Of a DNA stretch of 64,000 nucleotides, positions 41,001-53,209 are shown piece after piece; position 1 is the stretch's first letter, and each line of letters starts with the position of its first letter. Position numbers and translations under genes: made by a program. The stretch lies in NCBI GenBank assembly GCA_037447605.1, contig CM074811.1, forward strand, positions 1,827,179 to 1,891,178, written 5' to 3'. This stretch comes from Zygnema circumcarinatum. Its lineage: Eukaryota > Streptophyta > Zygnematophyceae > Zygnematales > Zygnemataceae. The notes under the pieces are model-generated. The model ran no database searches and had not been told where the DNA came from. It saw nothing but the letters and a program-made list of their open reading frames with translations.

Positions 41001-44000
41001 TCGTTGATAATAAGCTCCCGGTGCTGTTGCAGAATGGCCGGCCCAGTCTCTCCTGCATGGTACAGCACCATGCCGAGGTTGCGGCAGCAAACTGCAACCT
41101 CTGGGTGTAAAGGGCCGCACACCTGCATCCCATAGGAGGATGGCTTTTTTAAACAGGCTGTAGCCAGCTTCTCTCAAACAGTGATGGCAGTAGAAAGCAA
41201 CCACCGTCAGTGTGAATTTCATACTCTGCATATCTCCCATACGAGTAACTCCAAAAATCGCAAAGATATCAGGACTACTACAATTCGAAAATAGGTGCTG
41301 AAGAACAAAAGGGGCTAATACAAGCGAGAGATACATCCAGGATGTTCTGGAATCCTTCCCACTTGCCTGCTGCAACAGGTTGTAAGCCTCCGAGAACACC
41401 TCGTATGCCTCATTCAACATGCCCTGAATACATGCCCACTTCCTGATTTAAGTAAAAAGAACAGGAGGAATCCTCACAAGCAATGAACAAGGTCGCAACC
41501 TAATCGACCAGCCAAGACAAAGCATCTTCCACGGAAAAAAACTCCAGCATGTTGCCGTCTCCTTCACGTAAGATTCATGCGTCAATGAGCCCACTTCTGA
41601 ATGACCTCCAAGAATGTATCTCCTCACTAGTTTCTAGGTCAACTCTTACTTGATGCTGCTGAAGCCAATGGCCAAGCAGCGGCGCTCCCAGCAGCTTGGA
41701 GCGGCGAGGTAGCCCAACCTGCCAAGGTAGCAAGCTGACTTCATGATTCTACAGAAATCTTGAGCAACCTCTGCGATTCATGACCAAGAAAACGAATGCC
41801 AGCTGCTGTGTGCATGCAATACCCTGTAAAGACTTGCTAAAGGTAAACTTGTAATTTCAAAGCTTCTCCAAAACCATCTTGTATCAGGCAGCAGAGCAGA
41901 AGGGACACTAGCGAACGAGAAAATCGTAGTCAAAAGTCTCGATAGCCTCGTGCCCTCAGCTCATTTCAAAACAATAAGCACATCTGTCTTCTGCCCGTCA
42001 GTTTCTTTTCACTAGAAGATAAATCATACAGACGAGAACTTAACCAGGAAGGTGCAAGATCTATATGGACAGTGGCTCCTGCCACTGTGAGGCCTGGCCA
42101 TGATAACCCCTGGCAATGAGTTCCCTTGCGAAGATCTAAATGTCCCCAGTGATTGTTTCTGATGAAGTGAATTCAATAGCCGTTTCCAAAAAGGCACGGT
42201 AAACTCTAAACCAAGAAGGCAGTTGTTCTGATCTTGTCCTTGGAAACGAAAGATGGGCGAGCATTAAGTACCTCATTCATGAGACGTTTGCCACGCTCCA
42301 CCAGGGCGTGTGCGTCCTGGCAGAGGGGAGCAGCGTGCTTTACTACTGGCTGCAGGTCCTCCACATCGTCTAAATTCAGAGGGGCCTCGGTCTCAAAATC
42401 ATAATCCCGAGCAGCGAGGACTATGCCCATCTGCGTGCAGCACAAAAACAGGCGAGTTGAACAGCAGGCACTTCACGATTCTAAGGTGAAGATATGTCAG
42501 TGTGAAATTAAGGGCAGACAACTAACGATAAGGAAGTGTGTTCATTCACATCCACTTGGGCGGTTGTACCCTCGCGAAAAAGAGTCAAGTTTATCCCTAA
42601 TTACGGTGTGATGCGGAACATCACCAGGCAACGAAGGACATTCATCTGACTAGGAAGCGGATCTTTCTGAAGAGAAAAGGGGCACAAGCAGGCAGACGTC
42701 CTGTTTATTACATCGTAATCATGGTTACCTGTTGGAACCGAGATGCGAGCTAGCTTTAATGGCCAGGAAGGAGTTCGCAGCTAACTGCACTGATATTTGA
42801 AAGGACTGAGAAATCACCACTACATGCTTGAACAGGACTGAGCGGAAGTAAGGACGAAGTGGCACACTGGGGAAAGGAAGGGGACACTAACAACTCTAGA
42901 TGACAAAAGTTCAAGTCTGTCCAATTCATAGCCCTACTGGAAGGTTATGATACACAATACAGAATTCGATATTCGACTTACTTTAAGGGAGAGATTTCTC
43001 AAAGTGGAGATGTGGCGAACAATAACTCGGACATCTGGAGGAAGCTCAAACTGCGGTCGGTGACCCACAAACAAAAAGTAAGTCAGTATCTAAAGTATGT
43101 TTGAAAGCTGATCGATAACAAGATAGGCAGAGAATAAAAGCAGCTCGATACATTTACATTCATGTCTTCAATGCTAACTGCTAATTAATGTTTGACCTCT
43201 ACTGTCGCCCTCGCAAAATGAAGACATAGATCATCAAACAGAGACCAACCCAGGTAGAGGCATTTCACATCTATTTACATCACCTCAACATTGGTCACTA
43301 CAAAGATATGGGCACTGTCACAAAACTCTATCCAAGCAACATTACCGCCTTCAAGACACATTGAAAAGCCAAGTCTGGCCAATAGATTGGCAGCTTTCCA
43401 CATTGGAACCTAAGCTCAATGGAGCAATTCCCTTAAATTCGCACCTGATACTTGAATTTCACACCCCCCAATATGTCTGACCAGACCATCTCTGCAGTGA
43501 TCCGAGTATATCCTGGTCGATCATCAAAAACCACGGTCTCGGCATTCTTTTCCGTCTCGGCGTTCTTTTCCGTCTCGGCATTCTTTTCCGTCTCAGCATT
43601 GCCCTTATCTGCTTCCGCCTTGTTCTCCACCTTTTCTGCTTCCTTTACAGCTGCCTGTTTGCCACTTTTCCCTTTCTTGCTCTTTCCTTTAGGAGTCGTA
43701 TTCTCTGCAGGAGTCGTGTTCTCTGTTGGGTTCGGGGGCTTCTCTTCCGGAGGGGTTTGAGCTGCAGCTGTACCGCCAGTAGGAGGTGGAGGACTAGGTG
43801 AAGATGCTGGTGGGGAGTCTGCTGTAGCTGCGAACAAAGTAGTAGAAGAAGTGCCGATGAAACAGTTGATGAAGTGAGCAATGGCTCCACCGACATCCTG
43901 ATCAAGCGTCTCCCTTAATACCGCCTGCGAGCCGAAATTTCCCAGACATACACCAGCTGTCAATTAGAGAACCAACAGAAAAGTTTTGCCATTTAACGAC

Positions 44001-47000
44001 AAAAAAAAAGCCATGATTAAGAGTTCAGAAAGGAAAATGTCGTCGCATTCAACAACGCTTATCCATTCACACCCTATGGGCGACCCATTCTTCCGCAAGG
44101 CCTACAAGAAACATGCCTTACTAATTGTTCCAAAATATTAAGAACGGTTTTGCAATAACCCATGTTGCCATCACTGTGAGGCCAGGCACACCTGCCATAC
44201 GCATGTTGAAAGCTCCCCACTAGCCAGCTCATGTACGGGAATTTAGTGCTGAGCTTCAATCACCGAATGGACAACGCCCATCTAGCAATCAATGGCTTGA
44301 TTCCACGAAATGGAGCCCAGACAGACACAGTGAAGCCAAAAGCCCTTCAATAGGCACACATGTTAACTCGTCCCAAACGCAACTCACCTTCAGGACGTGC
44401 TTGCAAGAGCGCACCACCATCTCAGTGACACATAAGCGGTAAATATGAGGTAAATTCTCAGCCTCTTTCGCTACCTGAAACAAACGAAGTCATCCACCCA
44501 GTGATATTCAGTCTTTCTGAAGTGACTGCCTAAAGACTAAGTGCTCCAAGCATAGAAATGAAAAACGCATTCACTTGCAAGGGTACACACCTTGCCCAGA
44601 TATCGCATGTTCACACCATGAGCATGCATGGTCTCCGTCAATGTCTGCCCATCCATTGGGGACACCTCCAGCGAGCGGAAATCCGTCACCAACTTGGGAA
44701 TCGCCTTATGCAGAAGATGTTCGCTCAGCTTGCGAACCTCTGCCTCGTCTGCGGCCACCTCCTGCGCCAACACAATTACCAAAGCATGCGCTGGATTGAA
44801 ACGTTGCGGATTTGCTAACATTTGTTGCCGTCTATTGAACAGATTGACTCCTTGACAGTCACAAACAAGCATTGGCGAAAAAGGTGCCAGCACTTTTTTG
44901 CAGTGATATCACATCCTGTTGTTTTAACCACAAAATAGGACAACCGATCTGACAATTACCTCGTGCACGTTACAAGTGGATCCAGCATGCAGTTGCTGAT
45001 CACTGCAAAATATTGCTGATCTATACACAAAAATCAAACTACAACATACGGAGTTTTTAAGATCTGTGATATCGGCAATGCTGACACGACGATGATTCCA
45101 AGGATGCGTCTGAGCTCAATAAAGTTGGTGAAAGCAACTGTCAAGCCTTTTATACTCAATGCTTGAGAACATTGGTGAAAAATTTACCGTCTCATCTCCG
45201 ACCACTTGGAAGTCAGTCAATATGTTCGGATTGAATACAAGGGCGGGCAATTCTTTCTTTTCGCGGAGCTCCTTCAGTTTGGCATCTGAGGGTTTCTCCG
45301 TGATGTCATTGGCCTTCATCCAACGGTCCACTTCTTCTTCCTGCCAGAAGTTGAGCACCACCATGAGAGATAACTTCCATATACAGAATATCGATTTCAG
45401 TGAACTTTTGAAATGAATTAGAAGAACTGAATGTTATTGATAACAGTCGACACAGATCACCTAACAGAAAACCCTAACACAACTTGTTCTTTATTGAAGT
45501 GACAGTCACTGATTACATGCTCAACCAAACCGACGAAAGAATAGCAGAAGGAAAGAAACATAGAAGGCTACAATTCTTTCTCTAGGACTACATCCTAAAA
45601 ATAACTCCAGAGCCCTGAACCCTGAATATAGATTGTTCAAGAATCGAGGAAAAGAAAAGTTGGGGCAAACGACTTAGCCGTCAAACCAAACACAACATGT
45701 TTGTATTGCAAGGACCACACTGAAAAAAGGATGAGTCCCCTACTTGTGCTAGCTCAAAAGCAAATATAATACTAAAGTGGAATACCGATTAAAACAGAGC
45801 ATCGTGTTGAAATGGAGTTGTGCATCATGTACGTGCCTGGCAGTACGATGCCACAAGCTCAGGGCGAATGACACACACGCGGCTGCCAGGTCCCGTGTAG
45901 TTCGCGTCTCGTGGAGTAATTCTCAAAAGATCCAAAACATACTGCCTGTAGCCAGCCATAACAACATTTTCAAGCACTTCAGATTCAGAACATGTCCAGT
46001 CGCAAGATGCTGATGCACGCACCCTTAATTCACAATCGTCATCAAGTGAGGCGTTTGCTCAGTTCCAAGATTACCTACCAACACCCAGGCTACTTGATAG
46101 CGTTACATGCGGACTCTATGTAAAAAGACAGCATAGCATTCTTCTCTCGAGTTTGATTACATAATCACAAGTCAACCCAGAACAAGTAGCCCGTCTAGGA
46201 CATCAGCTCCACTGAATCCAACAAACTTAAAAATGTCGTATGGCCAACTTCACAATTCCATTAAGGGTCTTAATTTCCCTTTCCGAATCTCCGCTGAACA
46301 GAGGCAGTTAAGGGATTAGGCAAAGAGAACATTCCGCTGTACGAGCACCTGTTGGGTCATTGCAGAATGAGCAACTCTAGCAAGTCTGAGAGCAACTCTG
46401 TGGTTCCAAATGCTGCAGCATTTTTCAGCCAGCAAATAGCATGCAAAGCCATGAGAAGGCAGGCAAAGTCCAGAATGAGGCAACATCAAAGTGGAGTGGC
46501 AATAAACACCTGTCATCGCTGCCGAGTATTCCTTTGCATTCTACAGGAATGCAGAGCTTCACCACTTCACCATTGCCATCTTTCACTGCATGCTCCTTAA
46601 TGTGAAGCTGCTGGGCCACTTCCGTCATCTGTTGAGCAAACATCATTTTCATGGTTAGCAATCGACGCAGGCAAGCAAAAGTGCAGCACATGCCTTTCAG
46701 ATTGTAAGAGGGTCGCCAACACCCAACGCATGATCGACAGAGTGCCTTGGTCTATGCATGTTAAAGCAGAAACATCAGAGAAACCACATGTGGACCTTAC
46801 CTTCACATGAAACTTCTCGTTCCATTTAATATGTGCACCGTTGTCCACTGAACCATACTGCAGTGCAGCAGTTTTATCACCGTACAGGATGCCAGGAATG
46901 ATACTCTGCGCGATGATGGACACCAACTGATTCAGTTAATGCCATCAGTGAAATTACCCCGCACACCGCCGGAAGTACAGATTATCTCCCCATCGCTCCA

Positions 47001-50000
47001 TTTACTAATACAAGCTACGGATGACTCAGTCTTACAAGTCTTTACTTTTTTGGATTCATATACCCTGTCTCTAACTGCAATAGCAGGCACGACAAAAAGT
47101 ATGTTCTTGCAAATTCCAAAAGGACTTGAATTCCTTAGAACACCACAAAGTTCCTTAATCAGGAATTTATAAACACATTACATCCCCCTCTTCCAACAGT
47201 TCCATCCTCAAAAACCGCTGCATCAGGAAGACCTTAATTCCTCTTTCGACTGCATGGATCCGTCGTCAACATTGACAAAAGGATCACTAATCCATAAGCG
47301 CCCGGCCAGCTTCTACCACGCTGTAAGTTCACCAGATTCAAATTCAAGGGGCAACTAGACCTTATCGGTTTGGATAAATCAGCAATGTAACTGTTAGCCT
47401 ATCTATATTCCCCACCTGTGCAATCACCCTGTGCCCTCGATAATCCACAATTGCCATGGCCAAAGTGCTAAGCCCGGAAGCATCCACGTCATTTATCAAT
47501 CGAGTGCCCTTCAAGTCATTGTTTGCTGATGCGTAAGATGCTTGCTCTGTCTCCCCGACGGCTGCTGGCTGAGCTCCATCTTCCCCTTCCTTACTTTCTG
47601 CTGCTACTGTTTCCTTCCCCTCTTCAGTTGTGCTAGTTTCAGAAGCCCCACCAGTGAGACTTTCAGCTGGAATATTGCCTACTTTCTCATTGCCCTTCTC
47701 CAATGACCCACCAGCCTCTACTGATGCTGTGGTATCCGTTTTGATGCCCAACTTTACTGAATCCTCTTCTTTGTCTACCGCCGCGGCACCTGCGTCTGCC
47801 TCTGTCTTCTTCGCCGCAGCCTCTGCCAGTTGCTGCAGTTCCTTTTCTCTGATTTGTTGGAGCATTGCAAAGTCTCCATCGACTGCGTGGCTGAAAAAAA
47901 TGCTGTTATGCACATACATGTGAAATCGCTCATGATCTGTTGGGTTGATGGGGGGTATAGTTCGCCCTATCACAGCTTTTGCTCCCTTGGTTGAAGCGTC
48001 AATAAACTCACACATAACCCTGTAAAGAGCTCGATCACGCATGAGGCGGTCCTGTCATACCAGAACAAGGCCCAAAACATCCAGGTTTAACTGACAAAAC
48101 GACATAAGTCAAGCAATCAAAGGCCACATATAGTCTCACAACACTCTAATCACCCTGGCATACGATCTAAAATGAAACATTACACTACTGTGGGCACTTC
48201 CTCTCCCAACCTTCCAATGGTCTGGACCTAACATATGCCCGTGTCGCTCAAAGCTGCTTCTCAAGATTAGCATCACTGATCTGATAAAGAGATAATGAAA
48301 CGAGCATGAGCACTGACACGAGCACCCTGAAGGCAAACCCGTTTGGAGGCACCTGCAAAGTTGTCCTGGGAAGCTCTCGACATGATTGCAACTCCTCATT
48401 CCAGTCTCGCTGCACTCCGGTCACCTCTGTACCGAAAGGTGCCATCAAGGCATCCTCCGCGCGGGCCATGTTGCGTTGGTGCTCTGGCAAGGGGTATACC
48501 CCCAGCCACGTGTTGGGTGGAATTGGCGGTAACATGTTCTCAAACGGATGCCTCGAGGCCTTCTTGTCCAAAACAGCCATGAATGCTGCAGGCACAGAGG
48601 TTTGGATTTCCACCGAATAAGTTGTGACATTCAACCATATCATAGACGAAGTGCACTGAGTTTCTTGCTAAGAGGATTCTTCGTTCGAGGACTATAGCTG
48701 CCTGTGACAGTCCTACGTACCAAGCTGAATTCATCTCTCACAGCCGCAAAAAGCTATTTTTAGATCCTTCACTTGTCCAAAAAACATTACCGTCGAGACG
48801 ATGTGGACCATTTCAAGCTGATCTAGTACAGAGAATGCACAGAAGTTCCGGAGAGATCCAAAGGAATCAGTTTCTCGAGAACATGGTTAGCGGACACTTT
48901 TGAGGACTGACTAGGATTCTATTGGGATAAATTTTCACTTTGAGGTACAGAACCAAAGATGCAGGACAACTACATCGATGAAGTATCTACTACAGGCATC
49001 ATCTACATCATGCTGTATTGAATTGATTATCACCTGCCTTTTTTGCTAGCTATTCACTACGTACTAATTGATACTAATAAGGAAATCAAGTTACCACTGA
49101 AACATCTTCCAGTTGAAACATAATTTTCATGCACGGCACAATTTGCAGTTAAGTGACTGCCTACATACCATCGCTGAATTTGGGACTTATAACGCGCAGT
49201 AATCCCACTAAGGTCGACGCCTCCTGCTTTGGTTCTACCGGTTTAGGATTCAACACAGTCCCAGAGCTGCTGTTAACCATGAAGCCGCGAGTATGAGCAG
49301 TAATACAGAAAGCCTCGCCTTCTATAGTTACCAAGTCAAAATACATTAAATCCCCTTGAAGCCTGCAAAATGGCGAATGAGACCGTAAGTGTCAGTCTTA
49401 CGCATGATTGTTGCACCCGTGACACGTCGAGGAGAGTTAATCGACTTCTAAAACAGCATACATGACATGGTCGAAAGGTCGTTGAGTCAAGAGAAGGGGT
49501 GGTACAGACATCCTTCTGCTATGGTTACGTCTCATTGGAGAAAATGAATAGACAAGTCGAATACTCTTTGCTGGCCTATCGATTGATATTAAACTGCCGA
49601 CCGTAAGCTCACAACTGCCATAGCAATACGTCTCCTAAGAGGAGGCTGGTTTCCTGAATTGGTTATCACAATCTTTAAGCCAAATTCCGCTCAAGAAATG
49701 CATCCCATTCATTTGTTTGAGTGTGCTTCAAATAATGGAGTACTAATATGGACACTTGAAAACAGTTCACATTTTGTCAATTGCCTGACTGTCACCACTA
49801 CGAAGGCGAGAACATCAACACTAGAAGTTATCTGGAGAATGCCAAGACAATATACAAACAAATAAGTAGAGATTATTAAAAAGAATGACCGAACACACCT
49901 TCTATAGCCCGGAACAGGGTTAAATGAAGAATACGAAATACTTCGTAAGCAGTCACTTTCTTCCGATCCCATTTCAGGAAGTAGGCCGGCAAGCAGTCCA

Positions 50001-52199
50001 TGACTTTGTTCAGCAAAGCCCAGGTTCTCAAGTTCTGCAGGAATGCCCGAAGCCCTTGCATCTTCCTTTCCTGTCCCAGGCTTTCCATCTTTTGCATCCT
50101 TCTGCTCCTTCTCCTGGATTAAAATATGGCCGACCTCATGATCTGCAGCAAGGGAGGTTGAATGGGAGGAGAACGAGCCTGCCGTGGACACCAAGTCCCT
50201 AAACTTCCGCACATGTACACGAATGGAGCGCTCGTCAAAAAAGGCAGGGAACATCTCCAAAGAGCAGCCTCCTCCAGCAACATCGGTCACATCACCGATC
50301 TCGATGTAGTCAATTAAGTGATATCGCATTCCGTCTTTCGTTGTTAGGATAAGATCATAACAGGTGTAGAAGCAAGTTTCAGGTGCCTCAGCTAAGAATT
50401 GACGAAGATCCATCACTGTATCAACTGGATTCACCTGGAAATACACACCACAACTGCAATAAAATGCTCAGGAAAAGGAAAATTGTCATGATAATACAGT
50501 AAGCAAAGTAAGAAATAACATAAGCTGTCTCTGAGAAAATGCATTTGCAAAGAAAAAAAAAATAATAACCCGGCGATGGAGCAAGGACTACAAGAATGTT
50601 AAGGAAATAAAAAGCCAGATAATTACGATGAAGAAGAGTTTCAACAAAAAATCTGCAAGGAACAGCTGAATTGCATTCCAATCTCCGTAACAAGGTCAGC
50701 AAAGACTTCCAACCAAAAATCTTCAAGAGCAAGGCCTCAGAAAGGGGACGAGCACAATGAACACGGCCTGAACCCAGGTCATCTTCATTATCCACCCGGT
50801 TCCGTCACCTGGCTCCAAATTGAAGCAATGGTTCAAGTACAATCAGCCAGCAGTTTCCATAGGCTGATTTTCTCTGGAAAGAGGTAGGCAGTTTCCTTAG
50901 GCTAGTACTGGCCTATGTGAAGGACCTTCAAACCGAGACAATTCAAAGCTTGCAGAATCTGCTAAGCAACGATGTTCAAGGCCGTTAAACTGCCAATTAT
51001 TGCACTATACACATTTTGAGTCTATAAGTCATTACAATTCACAGTCCACAGTTCCGCAAGATGGATGTGAACAGCCATTTAAAAAAACATTTGGAGAGAA
51101 AAAGACAAGCTATCCTCGGTAAAACCTTGAAGCACTGATCGACCTGATCGCATTCAGGCTCTCGTTTCTTCTAAACGGACCCCTTCGAGAGGAATGGGTG
51201 GAGATGTTGGTGTACAGAAAACGCACATACTAAGGCCTTGAAAGTCAATTGGAAGAGACTCAATAAATTTACTGGTCAGTTTCTACACTGTCAGTTAACC
51301 TCGGGCAACCCCGTCCTCACTTCAGCAATTGTGCATGGGGGCTCCAACGCTTGTTCGGTTCGTAATGAAGACAGATTCTGAGTTTCCTTATGCCTTATTG
51401 TCTTACTAAACCAAAACCTTGCTCCAATCATGTATAATCATGCACTACTAATGTAGCAACCCGAATAATTCTTCCTGGAAAAAACTTTGAATGGCCGTTC
51501 TCTCCAAATTGTAGTGTTGTGTTCCAAAAAGAGGCTTTGGCTGCAATCAATAACCGGCCTATTCCACTGACATGTGGGAGTTTTCAAAAAAAGTATTCCA
51601 ATATCTCATGACTTTTTGAAAAAGTATGTACATATGAACTGAACTGATTAGCTGGGTTGTGGAGTGGGGTCCTGCACCGTCAACTAGCATAGGAAAAATG
51701 AAGAGAACAGTACCTGCAGCTCAACCTCCTCTCCACCCGGCCCTTTCACGGGCATAGGATACAAAGGCAAGTCGTCTCCAAATTCTCCACCGCCCTCTGC
51801 TGCTTCCACGGGTTCTTTCTGCTCAGTGTTGTTAGCAGCCTCCTTTTTCTGAGTGTCTTGAACCTCCTCCAATGACTTTTCTGAAACTTGCCCTTCTATG
51901 GTGCCCTCCTCAGTTGGCTTTCCTGCTGCGTCAGTACTTTCAGACTCTGTAATGAATTCTTCACTGACGCTGTCGTTACTGACAGCCACAGGTGCTGGTA
52001 CTGCCTGCTTCGCATCACCAGTTTCAGTAGCTGTGGTAGCAGCTGTGGAAGTGTCCGCTTCTCTCTCAGCCTTCGAGTGCGAAGTATGAGCGTCCTCCGC
52101 CATGAGGCTGCCATCGCCATTATGGCTTCCTCCGTTTTTAGCAGCTCCTTCAACTGCTTTTGCTGAGTTGGAACTCTTCCCAGACTTTTTCCTTGCCAT
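38063..52199 (-). CDS. CLU: Clustered mitochondria protein (CLU/FRIENDLY)
   Basis: CLU/FRIENDLY is a large cytosolic RNA-binding protein needed for normal mitochondrial distribution. My 21-exon model has 1,673 residues: 52199-51714, 50434-49899, 49362-49169, 48585-48353, 48051-47416, 46905-46801, 46628-46510, 45945-45837, 45340-45188, 44761-44591, 44474-44388, 43924-43445, 43050-42982, 42430-42272, 41423-41367, 41122-40962, 40606-40453, 40211-40056, 39810-39703, 39286-39209, 38833-38063. An acidic, Ala/Glu-rich head is followed by the CLU_N and CLU domains (exons 2-8; e.g. [18 protein letters not shown]), an eIF3-p135-like central part (exons 10-14), and TPR repeats (exons 15-19; [33 protein letters not shown]). 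The last exon adds a 256-residue Gly/Ala/Ser tail ending in a Lys/Arg patch. Two introns look GC-AG. It diverges from VPS16. Confidence 0.93.
41123..41366 (-). other. GC-AG intron (CLU intron 15)
   Basis: The donor reads CAG|GCAAGT and the acceptor GATGCAG. Joining YNLLQQ to [15 protein letters not shown] restores the expected TPR sequence. Confidence 0.85.
43536..43604. repeat. 18-base coding minisatellite in CLU exon 12
   Basis: Three near-perfect and one partial copy of an 18-base unit lie in frame on the - strand and encode repeated AETEKN. The insert sits in a charged, disordered Pro/Lys/Glu-rich loop that is absent from the conserved CLU core. Confidence 0.9.
45341..45836 (-). other. 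Probable GC-AG intron (CLU intron 8)
   Basis: The frame-preserving donor is CAG|GCACGT after VASYCQ, and the acceptor is CTGGCAG before EEEVDRW. A GT donor four bases further (GTACAT) would shift the frame. Confidence 0.65.
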
Positions 52200-53209
52200 G
52201 GCTCCTGCAACAGCATGATTAGAGGTGAAGTCAGAGCGTTTACTCCCTGCGAACAAGGAATTACCAACTTGGCTAAAAGTAGCTGAACATTACAAAACCC
52301 CGTCAGTGCAGGGCCTCAAATCCTCCCGAGCAGACTAGGCAAGAAATTCATCAAACGCCTCTTTCATGACCGTGTTTGCACAATTCAGTTACTTCACGCT
52401 AGACAGGCGCAAATTCTGAGCTCAGAAAGGAAAAACAAAACCACCACATAGCCCTGAGACGTGCCGTTTCCCTTCCCTTCACTCAGACTCAGTATCTTGA
52501 AGCAAGCACCATTCGTTCCTACCGTCAACGCTACTGACAGCGAAGACGTGAGCAGCAGCCAAGCTCGCTTACCTCCTTCCCAGACAGTCCCCGCGCGCTC
52601 AGGCAGCGACAATTGGCAGGCAATGCAGCCTCTCCCACAGCCTCTCTCCCTCCCTCTCTCTCTCCCTCTCTCTCTCCCTTCCCTCCCTCCCTCGAGGCCG
52701 GCCCAGGCCCACCGAGGGCCCCTATCCAAAACCCCGCCCGCGGTCGGCGGCCCGGTACCGTACCCGCGGGTTCAGGGGAGGGTTCGGCACTCCCAGGCCC
52801 GCCACGTCACCCTTTTGTGTGCGCCCGCATGCAGAGGCCGGAGATGCCGTACGGACTAGAGGGCGTTTCGCACCCTCGTCCAATGATGACCAGCCACGTA
52901 CTTAGATGTGGTGACGTGGCAGATGGCGGTTGGCGGGCGGTCGGGTTCCCGGACTTGTACAAGCGGGCGGCGCTACGGCGCGTGCAATTTGGCGGGTGGT
53001 GCCGGCCGGCAAGAAACAGCCGGCCTGGTCGGCGCCGGCCGGTACTGTACGAAACGGTACGGCGGGAGGAGGAGGTAAATGGCGGGAGGTCGAATGGACA
53101 GTTGGCGCCTCCCACTCTCCTTCCTCCCTCTCCCTCCCTCCTCCCTCTCCCTCCTCCCTGTCCCTCCTCCCTCCTCCCTCCTCGAGAGGACAGGGAGGGA
53201 AGGGGAGGG
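52200..53209. promoter_or_regulatory. Shared promoter region of CLU and VPS16
   Basis: About 1 kb separates the divergent start codons. CLU begins directly after an acceptor-like GTTGCAG, so it probably has a non-coding leader exon in this stretch. The middle is GC-rich with CT-rich tracts (52640-52695 and 53110-53180), ACGTGGC-type elements, a GGTACCGTACC palindrome (about 52753-52763), and an ACGGTACGG element near 53054. Confidence 0.6.
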
